From NCBI RefSeq assembly GCF_013184775.1, contig NZ_JAATVV010000005.1:248001-312000 (forward strand): 64,000 bases of DNA, written 5' to 3'. Below, in pieces: positions 7,500 to 16,714 of this stretch; the stretch's first letter is position 1, and the number at the start of each line of letters is the position of its first letter. The stretch comes from Martelella sp. HB161492 (lineage in GTDB: Bacteria > Pseudomonadota > Alphaproteobacteria > Rhizobiales > Rhizobiaceae). Under the pieces are notes generated by a model. That model did not search any database and had not been told where the DNA came from. It saw nothing but the letters and a program-made list of their open reading frames with translations. The position numbers were made by a program, and so were the translations under genes.

Positions 7500-8792
7500 T
7501 CAGACGATGCCGCCGCCGCTGCCGGTCACGGCGGGACGGGTCGCCGCGACGCTGGCGCGATAGCCGGCCGACCGGTAGGTGGCGAGCGGATCGATCGCAC
7601 CACCGGCGCGATAGCGGGCCATCGCAAGGATCGGCGAGACATCGGTGCGGAAGGCCCGCTTCAGCGTTTCCGAGGCCATCAGCGCATCATTGTCGGCCTG
7701 GAAGCCGGCAAGGCCTGTCCGGTCGACCAGAAGCGCGGATGCATAAGCGCGGGTCACTTCCATCGCCGAATTCATCAGGCTCTCGATCGGGTCGGTGACA
7801 TTGTGCGACTGGTCGAGCATATGGGCGGGATGAAAATCGCTAACGCCGGACGTTTCCGCATCCACCAGCTCGTTGAAGACCAGGAACAGCCGGTAGGGAT
7901 CGATCGCACCAGCATCCAGATCATCGTCGCCATATTTGGAATCGTTGAAATGGAAGCCGCCGAGCTTTGAAAACTGAACCAGGCGGGCGACGATCATCTC
8001 GATATTGACGTTGGGGGCATGGTGGCCGAGATCGACGAGGCAGAAGGCCTTGTCACCAAGTTCCTTGGCGATCAGGTAATTGGTACCCCAGTCCTGCACC
8101 ACGGTCGAATAAAAGGCTGGTTCATACATCTTGTGTTCGGTGAACACCCGCCAGCCGTCGGGAAGGGCGGCATAGACGGATTTCATCGCCTCGATATAGC
8201 GCTCGAAGCTGCCGGTGAAGTGGCTCTGGCCGGGAAAGTTGGAGCCATCGCCGACCCACACCGTCAGCGCCGTTGATCCGAGCTGACGGCCAATTTCGAT
8301 ACATTCGATATTGTGGTCGATGGCTTGCTGTCGTGTCGCTGCATCGACATGGCTGAGCGAGCCGTATTTATAGGAGTGCGCCTGCCCAGGCTGATCCTGA
8401 AACGTGTTGGAGTTCATTGCATCAAAGCCGAGGCCAAGCGCTTCACCCCTCTGGCGCAGCGCCGAAAGATCATCAACCTTGTCCCAGGGAATATGCAGCG
8501 AGACGGTGGGAGTGGCCCGTGTCAGCTGATGGATCACCGCGCAGTCTTCGAGCTTGTCGAAAATGCCGCGCGGTTCACCAGCGCCCGGAAAGCGGGCGAA
8601 GCGGGTGCCGCCCGTGCCGACGCCCCATGAGGGCACGGCGACGGCGAAGCCGGCAACCTTTGCGGTGATCTGGTTGATATCGATGCCCTGACGGGCAAGC
8701 TTTGATCCGAGCGCGGCATAGTCCGTCTCCAGATCGCGGATACGCCGTTCGTTTTCGGCGGCGACGAGGCCGCTGTCGATCATCTGGTCCAT
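7500..8792 (-). CDS. rhaI: L-rhamnose isomerase, rhizobial type
   Basis: Isomerase of 430 residues converting L-rhamnose to L-rhamnulose, TIM-barrel family with metal at the active site. Recognisable stretches include FAVAVPSWGVGTGGTRFARF, TVSLHIPWDKVDDL, GFDAMNSNTFQDQPGQ, WVGDGSNFPGQ, EHKMYEPAFYSTVVQDWG, LVDLGHHAPNVNIE and FHFNDSKYGDDDLD; the last ones supply the Glu, His and Asp residues expected for metal binding. Start: ATG at 8790-8792, 10 bp past the rhaD stop, with a G-rich ribosome site (AAGGGGG) in the gap. Longer in-frame extensions overlap rhaD and are rejected. Second gene of the catabolic operon. Confidence 0.93.
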   Translation of the reverse strand: MDQMIDSGLVAAENERRIRDLETDYAALGSKLARQGIDINQITAKVAGFAVAVPSWGVGTGGTRFARFPGAGEPRGIFDKLEDCAVIHQLTRATPTVSLHIPWDKVDDLSALRQRGEALGLGFDAMNSNTFQDQPGQAHSYKYGSLSHVDAATRQQAIDHNIECIEIGRQLGSTALTVWVGDGSNFPGQSHFTGSFERYIEAMKSVYAALPDGWRVFTEHKMYEPAFYSTVVQDWGTNYLIAKELGDKAFCLVDLGHHAPNVNIEMIVARLVQFSKLGGFHFNDSKYGDDDLDAGAIDPYRLFLVFNELVDAETSGVSDFHPAHMLDQSHNVTDPIESLMNSAMEVTRAYASALLVDRTGLAGFQADNDALMASETLKRAFRTDVSPILAMARYRAGGAIDPLATYRSAGYRASVAATRPAVTGSGGGIV

Positions 8793-8802
8793 GAATGCCC
8801 CC

Positions 8803-10902
8803 TTATCGCGTAAACGACTGGGCGTTGCCCGCATCGACATTGATGATGTTGCCGGTGGATTTCGCAGACATGTCGGAGGCAAGGAAGTAGATCGCCTCGG
8901 CAATGTCTTCCGGAAAGACCGAGCGCTTCAGCATTGAGCGGTCGCGGTAATGGGCCTCCAGCTCATCGGTCGACATCTTGTAGGCTGCGGCGCGCTGTTC
9001 CTTCCACTCGCCGGTCCAGATCTTCGAGCCGCGCAGAACGGCGTCGGGATTAACCGTGTTGACGCGGATGCCGGCGGCGGCACCTTCGAGCGCCAGGCAT
9101 CGGGCGAGATGAATTTCCGCCGCCTTTGCCGTGCAATAGGCCGACGCGCCGGGCGAAGCGGCAAGACCATTCTTGGAGGAGACGAACACGACATTGCCGC
9201 CCGCTTTCTGGTGGCGGAACAGGCGGAAGGCCGCACGTGAGACCAGGAAATAGCCGGTCGCCAGAATGTCGATATTGCGGTTCCACAGATCGAGCGTGGT
9301 GTCTTCAATCGGAGCAGAGGAGGCAAGACCGGCATTGGACACGAGAATGTCGAGCCCGCCGAATTCGACCGATGTCTCGGAGAAACCGGAGGCAACCTCC
9401 TGCTCGTCGGTGACGTTCAGATGCACGGTCCGCACGATGTCCTTGCTGAAGGTCGCTGACAGTTCCAAACGCGCGCTTTCAAGCGCCGTGTCATCGATAT
9501 CGGCAAGCATGACGCAGGCGCCTTCGCCGGCAAGGCGGAAAGCGGTTGCCTTGCCGATGCCGCCCGCACCGCCGGTAACCAGAGCAATCTTGCCAGCCAG
9601 CGGCTTCGGCTTCGGCATGCGCTGCAGCTTTGCCTCTTCCAGGAGCCAGTATTCGATATCGAAAGCCTCCTGCTCCGGCAGGCCACAATAGGTCGATACC
9701 GACGAAGCGCCGCGCATTACATTAATGGCGTTGACGTAGAATTCTGCCGAGATGCGGGCTGTCGCTTTGTCCTTGGCAAAGGAAATCATGCCGACGCCGG
9801 GAACCAGATAGATGACGGCATTCGGGTCACGCATTGCCGGCGAGTTGTCGCGCTTGCAGCGCTCATAATAGTCGGCATAGCCTTCACGGTAGGCGGCAAT
9901 CGCCGCCGGGAGACCATCGAGTACGGCCTCGACATCCGGATTTTCGGGGTCGAAATCGATCACCAGCGGACGGATCTTGGTGCGCAGGAAATGGTCGGGG
10001 CAGGAGGTGCCGAGCGCTGCCAGCGCGTCAAGCCGGTTCGAGGAAACGAATTCCAGCACGGCTTCGCTGTCATCGAAATGGCCGAGCTTGCCCTCCGTTT
10101 CGGAGATCATGCCGCGAATGGCAGGCATCAGCTTCTCGGCGACCTTTCGGCGTTCGTCTTCCGCCAGTACCTTGACCTTCTGACCGCCAAAGACGTCACC
10201 GGTGATCTCGGAGGCGAACCAGGCCATGGCCTTGTTGATGATTTCAAGCGTGGTTTCGTAGCTCTCTCTGGCGGTATCGCCCCAGGTGAAAAGCCCGTGG
10301 CTCTCGAGGATCACGCCGCGCGCATCCGGGTTCTCGGCGCAGAATCGCTCCAGCCAGAGGCCAAGTTCATAGCCCGGCCGCTTCCAGGGCAGCCAGCCGA
10401 TTTCGCCGCCGAAGATCTTCTCGGTCAGCGCCCGTGAATCGGCCGACGCGGCAATGGCGATGATGGCGTCAGGGTGCATGTGGTCGACATGCTTTTTTGG
10501 CACATAGGCATGTAGCGGGGTGTCAATGGAGGCGGCGCGCGGGTTCAGATTAAAGGTGCAGTGCGGCAGATAGCCGACCATTTCGTCTTCGTGCTCAAGG
10601 CCGCGATACAGTCCCTTGAGCGCGTTGAGCTTATCCATGTAGAGGGTGGAGAAGCCGTCGAGCTTGATCGTCCCGACGTCGCCGCCCGACCCCTTGACCC
10701 ACAAGACCTCGACCATCTGCCCGGTCAGCGGGTCTTTCTCCATGACCTTGGCCGACGTATTGCCGCCGCCATAATTGGTGATCCGCTTGTCGGAACCAAG
10801 CAGATTGGAGCGGTAGAGCAACCGTTCCGGCTCGCTCATCGTCGCGGCCCTTGCTTCATCCCAAAGGTTTTTCAAGCTTCCAGACGGGGTTTTCTCCAGC
10901 AT
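8803..10902 (-). CDS. rhaD: Bifunctional rhamnulose-1-phosphate aldolase / short-chain dehydrogenase (L-lactaldehyde dehydrogenase type)
   Basis: Fusion of 699 residues. Residues ~1-430 are a class II aldolase domain (NYGGGNTSAK, HAYVPKKHVDHMHPDAI with the zinc histidines, ESHGLFTWGD). Residues ~435-699 are a short-chain dehydrogenase (TGGAGGIG cofactor loop, SNAG, catalytic Tyr-Lys in YCTAK). The aldolase splits rhamnulose-1-phosphate to dihydroxyacetone phosphate and lactaldehyde; the dehydrogenase is expected to oxidise lactaldehyde. Start: ATG at 10900-10902, preceded by GGGAGG at suitable distance; two earlier in-frame ATGs are too close to it or have none. First gene of the minus-strand operon, divergent from rhaR. 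Confidence 0.93.
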   Translation of the reverse strand: MLEKTPSGSLKNLWDEARAATMSEPERLLYRSNLLGSDKRITNYGGGNTSAKVMEKDPLTGQMVEVLWVKGSGGDVGTIKLDGFSTLYMDKLNALKGLYRGLEHEDEMVGYLPHCTFNLNPRAASIDTPLHAYVPKKHVDHMHPDAIIAIAASADSRALTEKIFGGEIGWLPWKRPGYELGLWLERFCAENPDARGVILESHGLFTWGDTARESYETTLEIINKAMAWFASEITGDVFGGQKVKVLAEDERRKVAEKLMPAIRGMISETEGKLGHFDDSEAVLEFVSSNRLDALAALGTSCPDHFLRTKIRPLVIDFDPENPDVEAVLDGLPAAIAAYREGYADYYERCKRDNSPAMRDPNAVIYLVPGVGMISFAKDKATARISAEFYVNAINVMRGASSVSTYCGLPEQEAFDIEYWLLEEAKLQRMPKPKPLAGKIALVTGGAGGIGKATAFRLAGEGACVMLADIDDTALESARLELSATFSKDIVRTVHLNVTDEQEVASGFSETSVEFGGLDILVSNAGLASSAPIEDTTLDLWNRNIDILATGYFLVSRAAFRLFRHQKAGGNVVFVSSKNGLAASPGASAYCTAKAAEIHLARCLALEGAAAGIRVNTVNPDAVLRGSKIWTGEWKEQRAAAYKMSTDELEAHYRDRSMLKRSVFPEDIAEAIYFLASDMSAKSTGNIINVDAGNAQSFTR

Positions 10903-10988
10903 ATCTTTCATCCTCCCATGGCGCGCGATTGACGGCAATCACCGGCACCTGTCATCAAGTGCCGGTAAAATCATCCGCTTCATGACGT

Positions 10989-11063
10989 TTGTCAATCAAT
11001 AACAATCAAAAACGATCATTTAAATCGTTATTGCGCTGCAAAATGATTGAAGTTGATTGACAA
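10989..11063. promoter_or_regulatory. rhaD/rhaR divergent promoter with nested inverted repeats (probable RhaR operators)
   Basis: TTGTCAATCAA at 10989-10999 recurs as its exact reverse complement TTGATTGACAA at 11053-11063. Between them CAATAAC (10997-11003) pairs with GTTATTG (11027-11033), and AACGAT (11011-11016) with ATCGTT (11024-11029). Several further (A)ATCAA/TTGATT units are present. DeoR-family repressors typically bind multiple such repeats, so this is the likely RhaR target controlling both operons. Confidence 0.65.
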
Positions 11064-11102
11064 TGCGAGAATTAAATGAAGAATGTCAATATTGGAGGAG
11101 CC

Positions 11103-11906
11103 ATGCACGAGAAGGAACGTCACCGGATCATCTTGTCGGCGGTGCAGGAAAAGCCCGTCGTCACCGTTTCCGAACTGGTCGAACTGACCGAGAGTTCGGA
11201 GGCGACGATCCGCCGCGACATCGCGGCGCTGCATGTGCAAAAGCGGTTGCGCCGGGTGCGTGGCGGCGCCGAAGCGTTGAGCCCGCCGCAGTTTGTCGGC
11301 CTCGCCGGGCGGCCTTTTCGCGTCAACGAGACCATGCATCAGCGGCAGAAACAGGCGATTGCGAAAGCTGCCGTTCAGCTGTGCGCCGATGGCGACTCGG
11401 TCATCATCAATGGCGGCACGACAACATTCCAGATGGTGAATTACCTGGCCAGCCGGCGGCTGCAGGTCTTCACCAATTCGTTCCCGATTGCCGAGCATCT
11501 TCTGAAACATACAAAGAACACGGTGATGGTTTCGGGCGGCACGATCTATCGGGAGCAGAATATTATCTTGAGCCCGTTCGACAATGACGTGACACGGAAT
11601 TTCTGGGCGAGACGCATGTTCATGGGCGCGCAGGGGCTTGGCCCGCTCGGGCTGATGGAAACGGATCCGCTGCTGATCCAGGCCGAACAGAAACTGATCG
11701 ATCAGGCCGACGAACTGGTGGTGCTGGCCGATTCATCAAAATTCGGCCGCCGCTCCAGCCTGATCCTCTGCCCGCTGAAGCGGATTGCGACGGTGATTAC
11801 CGATGACCGGATTTCGGACAAGGACGCTGCCATGCTGGAGGATGCTGGCGTGACCCTGATCGTGGCCGAAAGTGCCGGAGAGAAAGAGGTTTCAGCCGCC
11901 CGTTGA
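11103..11906 (+). CDS. rhaR: DeoR-family transcriptional regulator of rhamnose genes
   Basis: Repressor-type regulator of 267 residues. N-terminal DeoR helix-turn-helix, residues ~3-57 (RHRIILSAVQEKPVVTVSEL, then SEATIRRDIAALH, which is the family signature). The C-terminal sugar-phosphate sensing domain has GGTTTFQM, TNSFPIAEHL, GGTIYREQ and LADSSKFGRRS, typical of DeoR sensors that bind phosphorylated sugars. Start: ATG at 11103 with GGAGGA at 11095-11100; an upstream in-frame ATG lacks a ribosome site. First gene of the plus-strand rhamnose transport operon; by analogy with R. leguminosarum it represses both operons in the absence of rhamnose. Confidence 0.9.
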   Translation: MHEKERHRIILSAVQEKPVVTVSELVELTESSEATIRRDIAALHVQKRLRRVRGGAEALSPPQFVGLAGRPFRVNETMHQRQKQAIAKAAVQLCADGDSVIINGGTTTFQMVNYLASRRLQVFTNSFPIAEHLLKHTKNTVMVSGGTIYREQNIILSPFDNDVTRNFWARRMFMGAQGLGPLGLMETDPLLIQAEQKLIDQADELVVLADSSKFGRRSSLILCPLKRIATVITDDRISDKDAAMLEDAGVTLIVAESAGEKEVSAAR

Positions 11907-11931
11907 GGGTGGTCTTGCCTGGGAGGAGTGG

Positions 11932-12024
11932 ATGAATGCAGTTCTGACGGGCTTTGTTGCCCGCGCCGTTGCCGGAACTTCCGGCAACGATAAGGAACGC
12001 AAGCGCGATCGCGCTGCGGACTGA
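11932..12024 (+). CDS. Possible 30-residue small ORF between rhaR and rhaS
   Basis: ATG at 11932 is preceded at 3 nt by a strong GGGAGGAG ribosome site, and the frame stops at 12022-12024. The encoded peptide begins MNAVLTGFVARAVAG and ends in a very basic tail (DKERKRDRAAD). Inside the frame lies a 9-bp stem with a 3-nt loop (GTTGCCGGA at 11968-11976, TCCGGCAAC at 11980-11988). It could be a translated leader linked to the hairpin, or a chance frame in the 198-bp gap. No family known to me. Confidence 0.3.
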   Translation: MNAVLTGFVARAVAGTSGNDKERKRDRAAD

Positions 12025-12104
12025 GGAGGTTTGCCGGAAGCGGTCCACCCGGAGGAGGGGCGGCCGGTTCCATTCTGCAAAATGATGTTTCGAGGGAGGA
12101 TATC

Positions 12105-13100
12105 ATGAAACATCTGACACGCATGCTGACGGCCGGTGCAGTTCTTGTTGCCGCCATTGCCGTTCCGCTGACAGCCAGTGCGGCGGAAAAGAAGATCGCA
12201 CTTGTGGTCAAGGCGCTCGGGATCGGCTTCTTCGAAGCCGCCGCCGAAGGCGCCAAAGAGGCTGCCACCGAGATCGGCGATACGGAAATCATCTATACCG
12301 GCCCGACCGATACGACCGCCGAAGGTCAGATCGAGGTGATCAACGCGCTGATTGCCCAGAAGGTCGACGCGATCGCTATTTCAGCCAATGATACTGATGC
12401 ACTGGTTCCGGCGCTGAAAAAGGCGATGCAACGCGGCATCAAGGTCGTTTCCTGGGATTCGGGTGTTGCCCCGGAGGGCCGTCAGGTTCATCTGAACCCC
12501 TCTTCGAACCCGCTGATCGGCAACATGATCATCAAGCTCGCCGCTGATCACATGCCGGATGGCGGCGATGTCGCCGTGCTGTCGGCCTCGGCGACGGCCA
12601 CGAACCAGAACATCTGGATCGAGGAAATGAACAAGGTCATGGACCAGTATCCGAACGTCCATGTGGTCACCACCGTTTATGGTGACGACCTGTTCGACAA
12701 GTCCTACCGCGAGGCGCAGGGTCTTATACAGTCCTATCCGGATCTGAAGGCGATCATTGCCCCGACGTCGGTCGGTATCGTCGCTGCGGCGCAGGCCGTC
12801 ACCGATGCGGGCAAGATTGGCGCGATCAATGTCACCGGACTCGGCCTGCCGTCTGAAATGGCGGCCTATGTCGACAATGGCGCATCGCTTTCCTTTGCCA
12901 TATGGAACCCGATCGATCTCGGCTATGCGGCGGTGATGCTCGCTAATGATCTGATCGATGGGGCAGAGGCCAAGCCGGGCGCCGAACTTTCGATGGGCCG
13001 TCTCGGCACGCTGACGCTGGACGACGATAATGCTGGCGCCATGGCTGACCCCTTCGTCTACGACAAGTCGAATATCGACAAGTTCAAGGACATTTTCTGA
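12105..13100 (+). CDS. rhaS: Rhamnose ABC transporter, periplasmic binding protein
   Basis: Periplasmic sugar-binding protein of 331 residues (CUT2/ribose-type). Signal peptide 1-27 ending in ASA, then the type 1 periplasmic fold starting KKIALVVKALGIGFFEAAAE. Other family stretches: IAISANDTDALVPALKKA, VVSWDSGVAPEGRQVHLNPS and VTGLGLPSEM. GGGAGG lies before the ATG. It is followed by a GC-rich hairpin and the ATPase gene, a normal arrangement that lets the binding protein be made in excess. Substrate assignment as rhamnose rests on the operon context and on likeness to RhaS of rhizobia. Confidence 0.92.
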   Translation: MKHLTRMLTAGAVLVAAIAVPLTASAAEKKIALVVKALGIGFFEAAAEGAKEAATEIGDTEIIYTGPTDTTAEGQIEVINALIAQKVDAIAISANDTDALVPALKKAMQRGIKVVSWDSGVAPEGRQVHLNPSSNPLIGNMIIKLAADHMPDGGDVAVLSASATATNQNIWIEEMNKVMDQYPNVHVVTTVYGDDLFDKSYREAQGLIQSYPDLKAIIAPTSVGIVAAAQAVTDAGKIGAINVTGLGLPSEMAAYVDNGASLSFAIWNPIDLGYAAVMLANDLIDGAEAKPGAELSMGRLGTLTLDDDNAGAMADPFVYDKSNIDKFKDIF

Positions 13101-13122
13101 GCCTCCCAGGGCGTGGTGCGCC

Positions 13123-13149
13123 GGGCCTTCGGGCTCGGCCCCTTTTCTT
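13123..13149 (+). terminator. Weak intercistronic terminator after rhaS
   Basis: GGGCC (13123-13127) pairs with GGCCC (13137-13141), followed directly by CTTTTCTTC. The short stem plus T-rich tail suggests partial termination that raises rhaS expression relative to the downstream permease genes. Confidence 0.5.
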
Positions 13150-13191
13150 CAACGGATCGCTGAAACGATCCAGGCTGATGGTTTGAAGGAT

Positions 13192-14727
13192 ATGCTGCAT
13201 AAAGAGGTTCAGACACCCCGGATCGGCTCACCGCCCGCTGCGATCACCCTTGCAGGTGTGACCAAGACCTTCCCCGGTGTCATGGCGCTTTCGGATGTCT
13301 CGCTCTCGCTCTATCCCGGGCAGGTCACGGCGCTGGTCGGCGAAAACGGGGCGGGGAAATCGACACTGGTGAAGATCCTGACCGGTATCTACCGGCCGGA
13401 TGGCGGCTCGATCATGCTCGACGGCGCGCCGGTTGCCTTTCAAAGCGCCGATGATGCGGCGCATCACGGCGTCACCGCGATCCATCAGGAAACGGTGCTG
13501 TTCGAGGCGCTGAGCGTTGCGGAAAACATCTTTATCGGCCACGCGCCGAAAAACCGCTTCGGCCTGATCGACTGGAAGAAGATCAACCGCGAGGCCAAGG
13601 CTATTCTCGATGGCATCGGCGCGAAGATCGACCCGACCCACAGGCTCGCCGATCTCGGCATTGCCAACCGTCATATGGTGGCGCTGGCGCGGGCGCTTTC
13701 CGTCGATGCGCGTGTCGTCATCATGGACGAGCCGACGGCCGCACTCTCTCACAAGGAGATCGAAGAGCTTTACGAGCTGACCGAACAGCTGAAGGCCGAG
13801 GGCAAGGCGATCCTGTTCATCAGCCACAAATTCGATGAGATTTTCCGCATCGCTGATCGCTATACGGTGTTTCGTGATGGCGAGATGGTCGGCGAGGGGC
13901 TGATTGCCGAAACCGATGAAAATGCGCTGGTGGAAATGATGGTTGGCCGTCCGGTTGGCCAGGTCTTCCCCAAGCAGGAGGTCGAAATCGGTCCGCCGGT
14001 GCTGACCGTCGCCGGTTATCGCCACCCGACCGAGTTCGAGGATATCAATTTCACGCTCAGACGCGGCGAGATTCTGGGCTTTTACGGTCTGGTGGGCGCG
14101 GGCCGGTCCGAGTTCATGCAGGCGCTTTTCGGCGTGACGAAGCCGTCTGCCGGTGCAATCCGCATCGATGATGAGATCGCCGTGATCCGCACGCCGAACG
14201 AGGCAGTCAGGGCCGGCATCGTCTATGTTCCGGAAGAGCGCGGCGCGCAAGGCGCGATCGGCGCCATGCCGATCTTCGAAAATGTCACCCTGCCATCGCT
14301 TTCCGCCGTTTCACGGCGGGGTTTTCTGAAAATGGCGGAGGAGTTTGCATTGGCGCGCGCCTATACCGAACGGCTCGATCTCAGGGCCGCGAGCCTTGAT
14401 CAGAACGTCGGGCAGCTTTCCGGCGGCAATCAGCAAAAAGTCGTGATTGCCAAATGGCTCGCCACCAATCCCAAGGTCATCATTCTTGATGAGCCGACAA
14501 AGGGCATCGATATCGGCTCGAAATCGGCGGTCCACGCCTTTATGTCAGAGCTTGCGGCCGGCGGACTTTCGGTGATCATGGTCTCTTCCGAAATTCCCGA
14601 GATCCTGGGCATGTCCGACCGCGTGATCGTGATGCGCGAGGGGCGGATAGCGGCGGAGTTCACGCGACACGAAATGAGTGCGGAAAAGCTGGTTCGCGCC
14701 GCCGCCGGTATCGGGGAGGTGCATTGA
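13192..14727 (+). CDS. rhaT: Rhamnose ABC transporter, ATP-binding protein (double nucleotide-binding domains)
   Basis: CUT2-type ATPase of 511 residues with two fused ABC domains, energising RhaP/RhaQ at the membrane. First domain: Walker A GENGAGKST, signature region around ANRHMVALARALS, Walker B VVIMDEPTAAL. Second domain: degenerate Walker A (GLVGAGRSEF) but intact signature LSGGNQQKV and Walker B VIILDEPTKGID, the usual asymmetry of this family. Start: ATG at 13192; the longer open frame upstream runs into rhaS. Ends with a TGATG junction to rhaP. In R. leguminosarum this gene is named rhaT, not to be confused with the enteric RhaT symporter. Confidence 0.93.
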   Translation: MLHKEVQTPRIGSPPAAITLAGVTKTFPGVMALSDVSLSLYPGQVTALVGENGAGKSTLVKILTGIYRPDGGSIMLDGAPVAFQSADDAAHHGVTAIHQETVLFEALSVAENIFIGHAPKNRFGLIDWKKINREAKAILDGIGAKIDPTHRLADLGIANRHMVALARALSVDARVVIMDEPTAALSHKEIEELYELTEQLKAEGKAILFISHKFDEIFRIADRYTVFRDGEMVGEGLIAETDENALVEMMVGRPVGQVFPKQEVEIGPPVLTVAGYRHPTEFEDINFTLRRGEILGFYGLVGAGRSEFMQALFGVTKPSAGAIRIDDEIAVIRTPNEAVRAGIVYVPEERGAQGAIGAMPIFENVTLPSLSAVSRRGFLKMAEEFALARAYTERLDLRAASLDQNVGQLSGGNQQKVVIAKWLATNPKVIILDEPTKGIDIGSKSAVHAFMSELAAGGLSVIMVSSEIPEILGMSDRVIVMREGRIAAEFTRHEMSAEKLVRAAAGIGEVH

Positions 14728-15710
14728 TGGCCACGCGTCTGCTTAAAAGCCGCGAAGCTTTGCTGGTTCTGGCGATGGTGATCCTCGCGACGCTCATCGA
14801 GATGCGCTTTTCGGGCTTCCTGTCGGCGAAAAGCACGGTCGCGATTTTCAACGACACGGCGATCCTGATCATCCTTGCCCTCGGTCAAGCCGCCGTCATT
14901 CTGGCACGCGGCATTGATCTGTCGATTGCCGCCAATCTAGCGCTCTCCGGCACGGTGGCGGCGCTGGTCAACGCCAGTTTTCCCGGTGTGCCGGTGGAAT
15001 TTCTGCTGGTTCTGTCGGTGTTGGCTGGCGCATTGCTCGGCGCCATCAACGGGCTTCTGGTCTGGAAACTCGACATTCCGCCGATCGTCGTCACGCTTGG
15101 CACCATGACGGTCTATCGCGGGATGATTTTCCTGCTGACCGATGGCGCCTGGATCAATGCCCATGAGATGAGCGATGCCTTCAAGGCCGTGCCGCGGGCG
15201 GTGATTTTCGGCCTGCCGCTGCTGTCCTGGATCGCGCTGTGCGTGATTGCGGTGATGATTCTCGTCTTTTCCTTTACGCGGATCGGCCGGGCCTTCTATG
15301 CAGTCGGCGGCAATCCGAATGCGGCCGTCTATACCGGCATCTCGGTCGGACGCACCCATTTCTTCGCCTATGTCGTCGCTGGCACGCTGGCGGGTCTTGC
15401 CGGCTATCTCTGGGTTGCGCGCTATGCGGTTGCCTATGTCGATATCGCCAACGGCTTCGAGCTTGATGTCGTTGCCGCCTGTGTCATCGGCGGCATCTCC
15501 ATTGCCGGTGGTGTCGGTACGGCCATCGGCGCGGTGTTGGGCGCACTGTTTCTCGGCATTATCAAGAATGCGCTGCCGGTGATTGATATTTCGCCCTTCT
15601 GGCAGATGGCGATTTCCGGGACGGTGATCATCATTGCCGTGGCGGTCAATGCGCGCGCCGCCCGGCCGAAGGGCCGTGTCATTCTGAAAAAAGCGGAGCA
15701 TGCCATATGA
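14727..15710 (+). CDS. rhaP: Rhamnose ABC transporter, permease 1
   Basis: Inner-membrane permease of 327 residues, CUT2/BPD_transp_2 family, about ten hydrophobic segments. Hallmarks are ARGIDLSIAANLALSGTVAA near residue 55 and VVTLGTMTVYRGM, then GGISIAGGVGTAIGAVLGAL. The start is ATG 14727, sharing the A of the rhaT TGA, with GGGGAGGTG upstream. It ends with an ATGA overlap with rhaQ, showing translational coupling. Works with RhaQ as a heterodimeric channel. Confidence 0.92.
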   Translation: MATRLLKSREALLVLAMVILATLIEMRFSGFLSAKSTVAIFNDTAILIILALGQAAVILARGIDLSIAANLALSGTVAALVNASFPGVPVEFLLVLSVLAGALLGAINGLLVWKLDIPPIVVTLGTMTVYRGMIFLLTDGAWINAHEMSDAFKAVPRAVIFGLPLLSWIALCVIAVMILVFSFTRIGRAFYAVGGNPNAAVYTGISVGRTHFFAYVVAGTLAGLAGYLWVARYAVAYVDIANGFELDVVAACVIGGISIAGGVGTAIGAVLGALFLGIIKNALPVIDISPFWQMAISGTVIIIAVAVNARAARPKGRVILKKAEHAI

Positions 15711-16714
15711 GTGACATTCAGACGCGCTTCGTTCCCGACCGGCTGCACGGCACATTTTCCCGGATCACACGAAGCTGGGAGGCGCTGCTGATTGCGGTGA
15801 CCGTCGCGGTTTTCATCATCAACAGTTTTGCCTCGCCCTATTTCCTGGATCCGTGGAACCTGTCGGACGCGACCTATAATTTTACCGAAAAGGCGATCAT
15901 CGCCTTTGCGATGGCGCTGGTGATCATCTCCGGCGAGATTGATCTCTCCGTTGCGGCCATCATCGCACTTGCCTCCACCGCCATGGGCTATGCCCTGCAA
16001 TTCGGCGCGGGCACGGGTGAGCTTGTCGCCATCGGTCTTGTCACCGGGCTGATCTGCGGTGCGTTCAACGGCTTTTTGATCACCGGGCTTGGCCTGCCTT
16101 CCATCGTCGTCACCATCGGGACGATGAGCCTTTATCGCGGCCTTGCCTATGTCGTTCTGGGCGACAAGGCCTTTACCGGCTATCCGCCGGCTTTTGCCTA
16201 TTTCGGCCAGGGCTATGTGTTCTGGGTCATTTCCTTCGAGCTGGCACTGTTCGCGGTGCTGGCGGTGCTGTTTGCGATCCTGCTGCACAAGACAAGCTTC
16301 GGCCGCATGGTCTATGCCGTTGGCAATAATGCCACTGCCGCGCGCTTTTCCGGCATTCGCGTCGGGCGGGTGAAATTCATCCTGTTTCTGCTGACCGGGC
16401 TGATGTCGGGCATCGCGGCTGTGTGTCTGACCTCGCGTCTCGGCTCCACCCGTCCCTCGATCGCACTCGGTTTTGAACTGGAAGTGGTGACCATGGTGGT
16501 GCTCGGTGGGGTCAGCATTCTCGGCGGTTCGGGCTCGATCTTCGGTGTTGTCATCGCCGCCTTCGTGCTTGGCCTCGTCACCTTCGGCTTCGGTCTGATG
16601 AATGTGCCGGGCATCGTCATGTCGATCTTTGTCGGCCTGTTGCTGATCGGCGTGATTGCCATACCGATCCTGTGGCGGCGGGTAGGCCGGCGCCTGAAAA
16701 GGAAGCCTGCATGA
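15707..16714 (+). CDS. rhaQ: Rhamnose ABC transporter, permease 2
   Basis: Second CUT2 permease, 335 residues, paralogous to RhaP: ISGEIDLSVAAIIALASTAM, IVVTIGTMSLYRGLAYVVLG and VVLGGVSILGGSGSIFGVV. Four-base overlaps on both sides (ATGA with rhaP and with rhaK). The C-terminal tail is very basic (RRVGRRLKRKPA), as expected for a cytoplasmic end. Partner of RhaP in the membrane complex. Confidence 0.92.
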   Translation: MSDIQTRFVPDRLHGTFSRITRSWEALLIAVTVAVFIINSFASPYFLDPWNLSDATYNFTEKAIIAFAMALVIISGEIDLSVAAIIALASTAMGYALQFGAGTGELVAIGLVTGLICGAFNGFLITGLGLPSIVVTIGTMSLYRGLAYVVLGDKAFTGYPPAFAYFGQGYVFWVISFELALFAVLAVLFAILLHKTSFGRMVYAVGNNATAARFSGIRVGRVKFILFLLTGLMSGIAAVCLTSRLGSTRPSIALGFELEVVTMVVLGGVSILGGSGSIFGVVIAAFVLGLVTFGFGLMNVPGIVMSIFVGLLLIGVIAIPILWRRVGRRLKRKPA

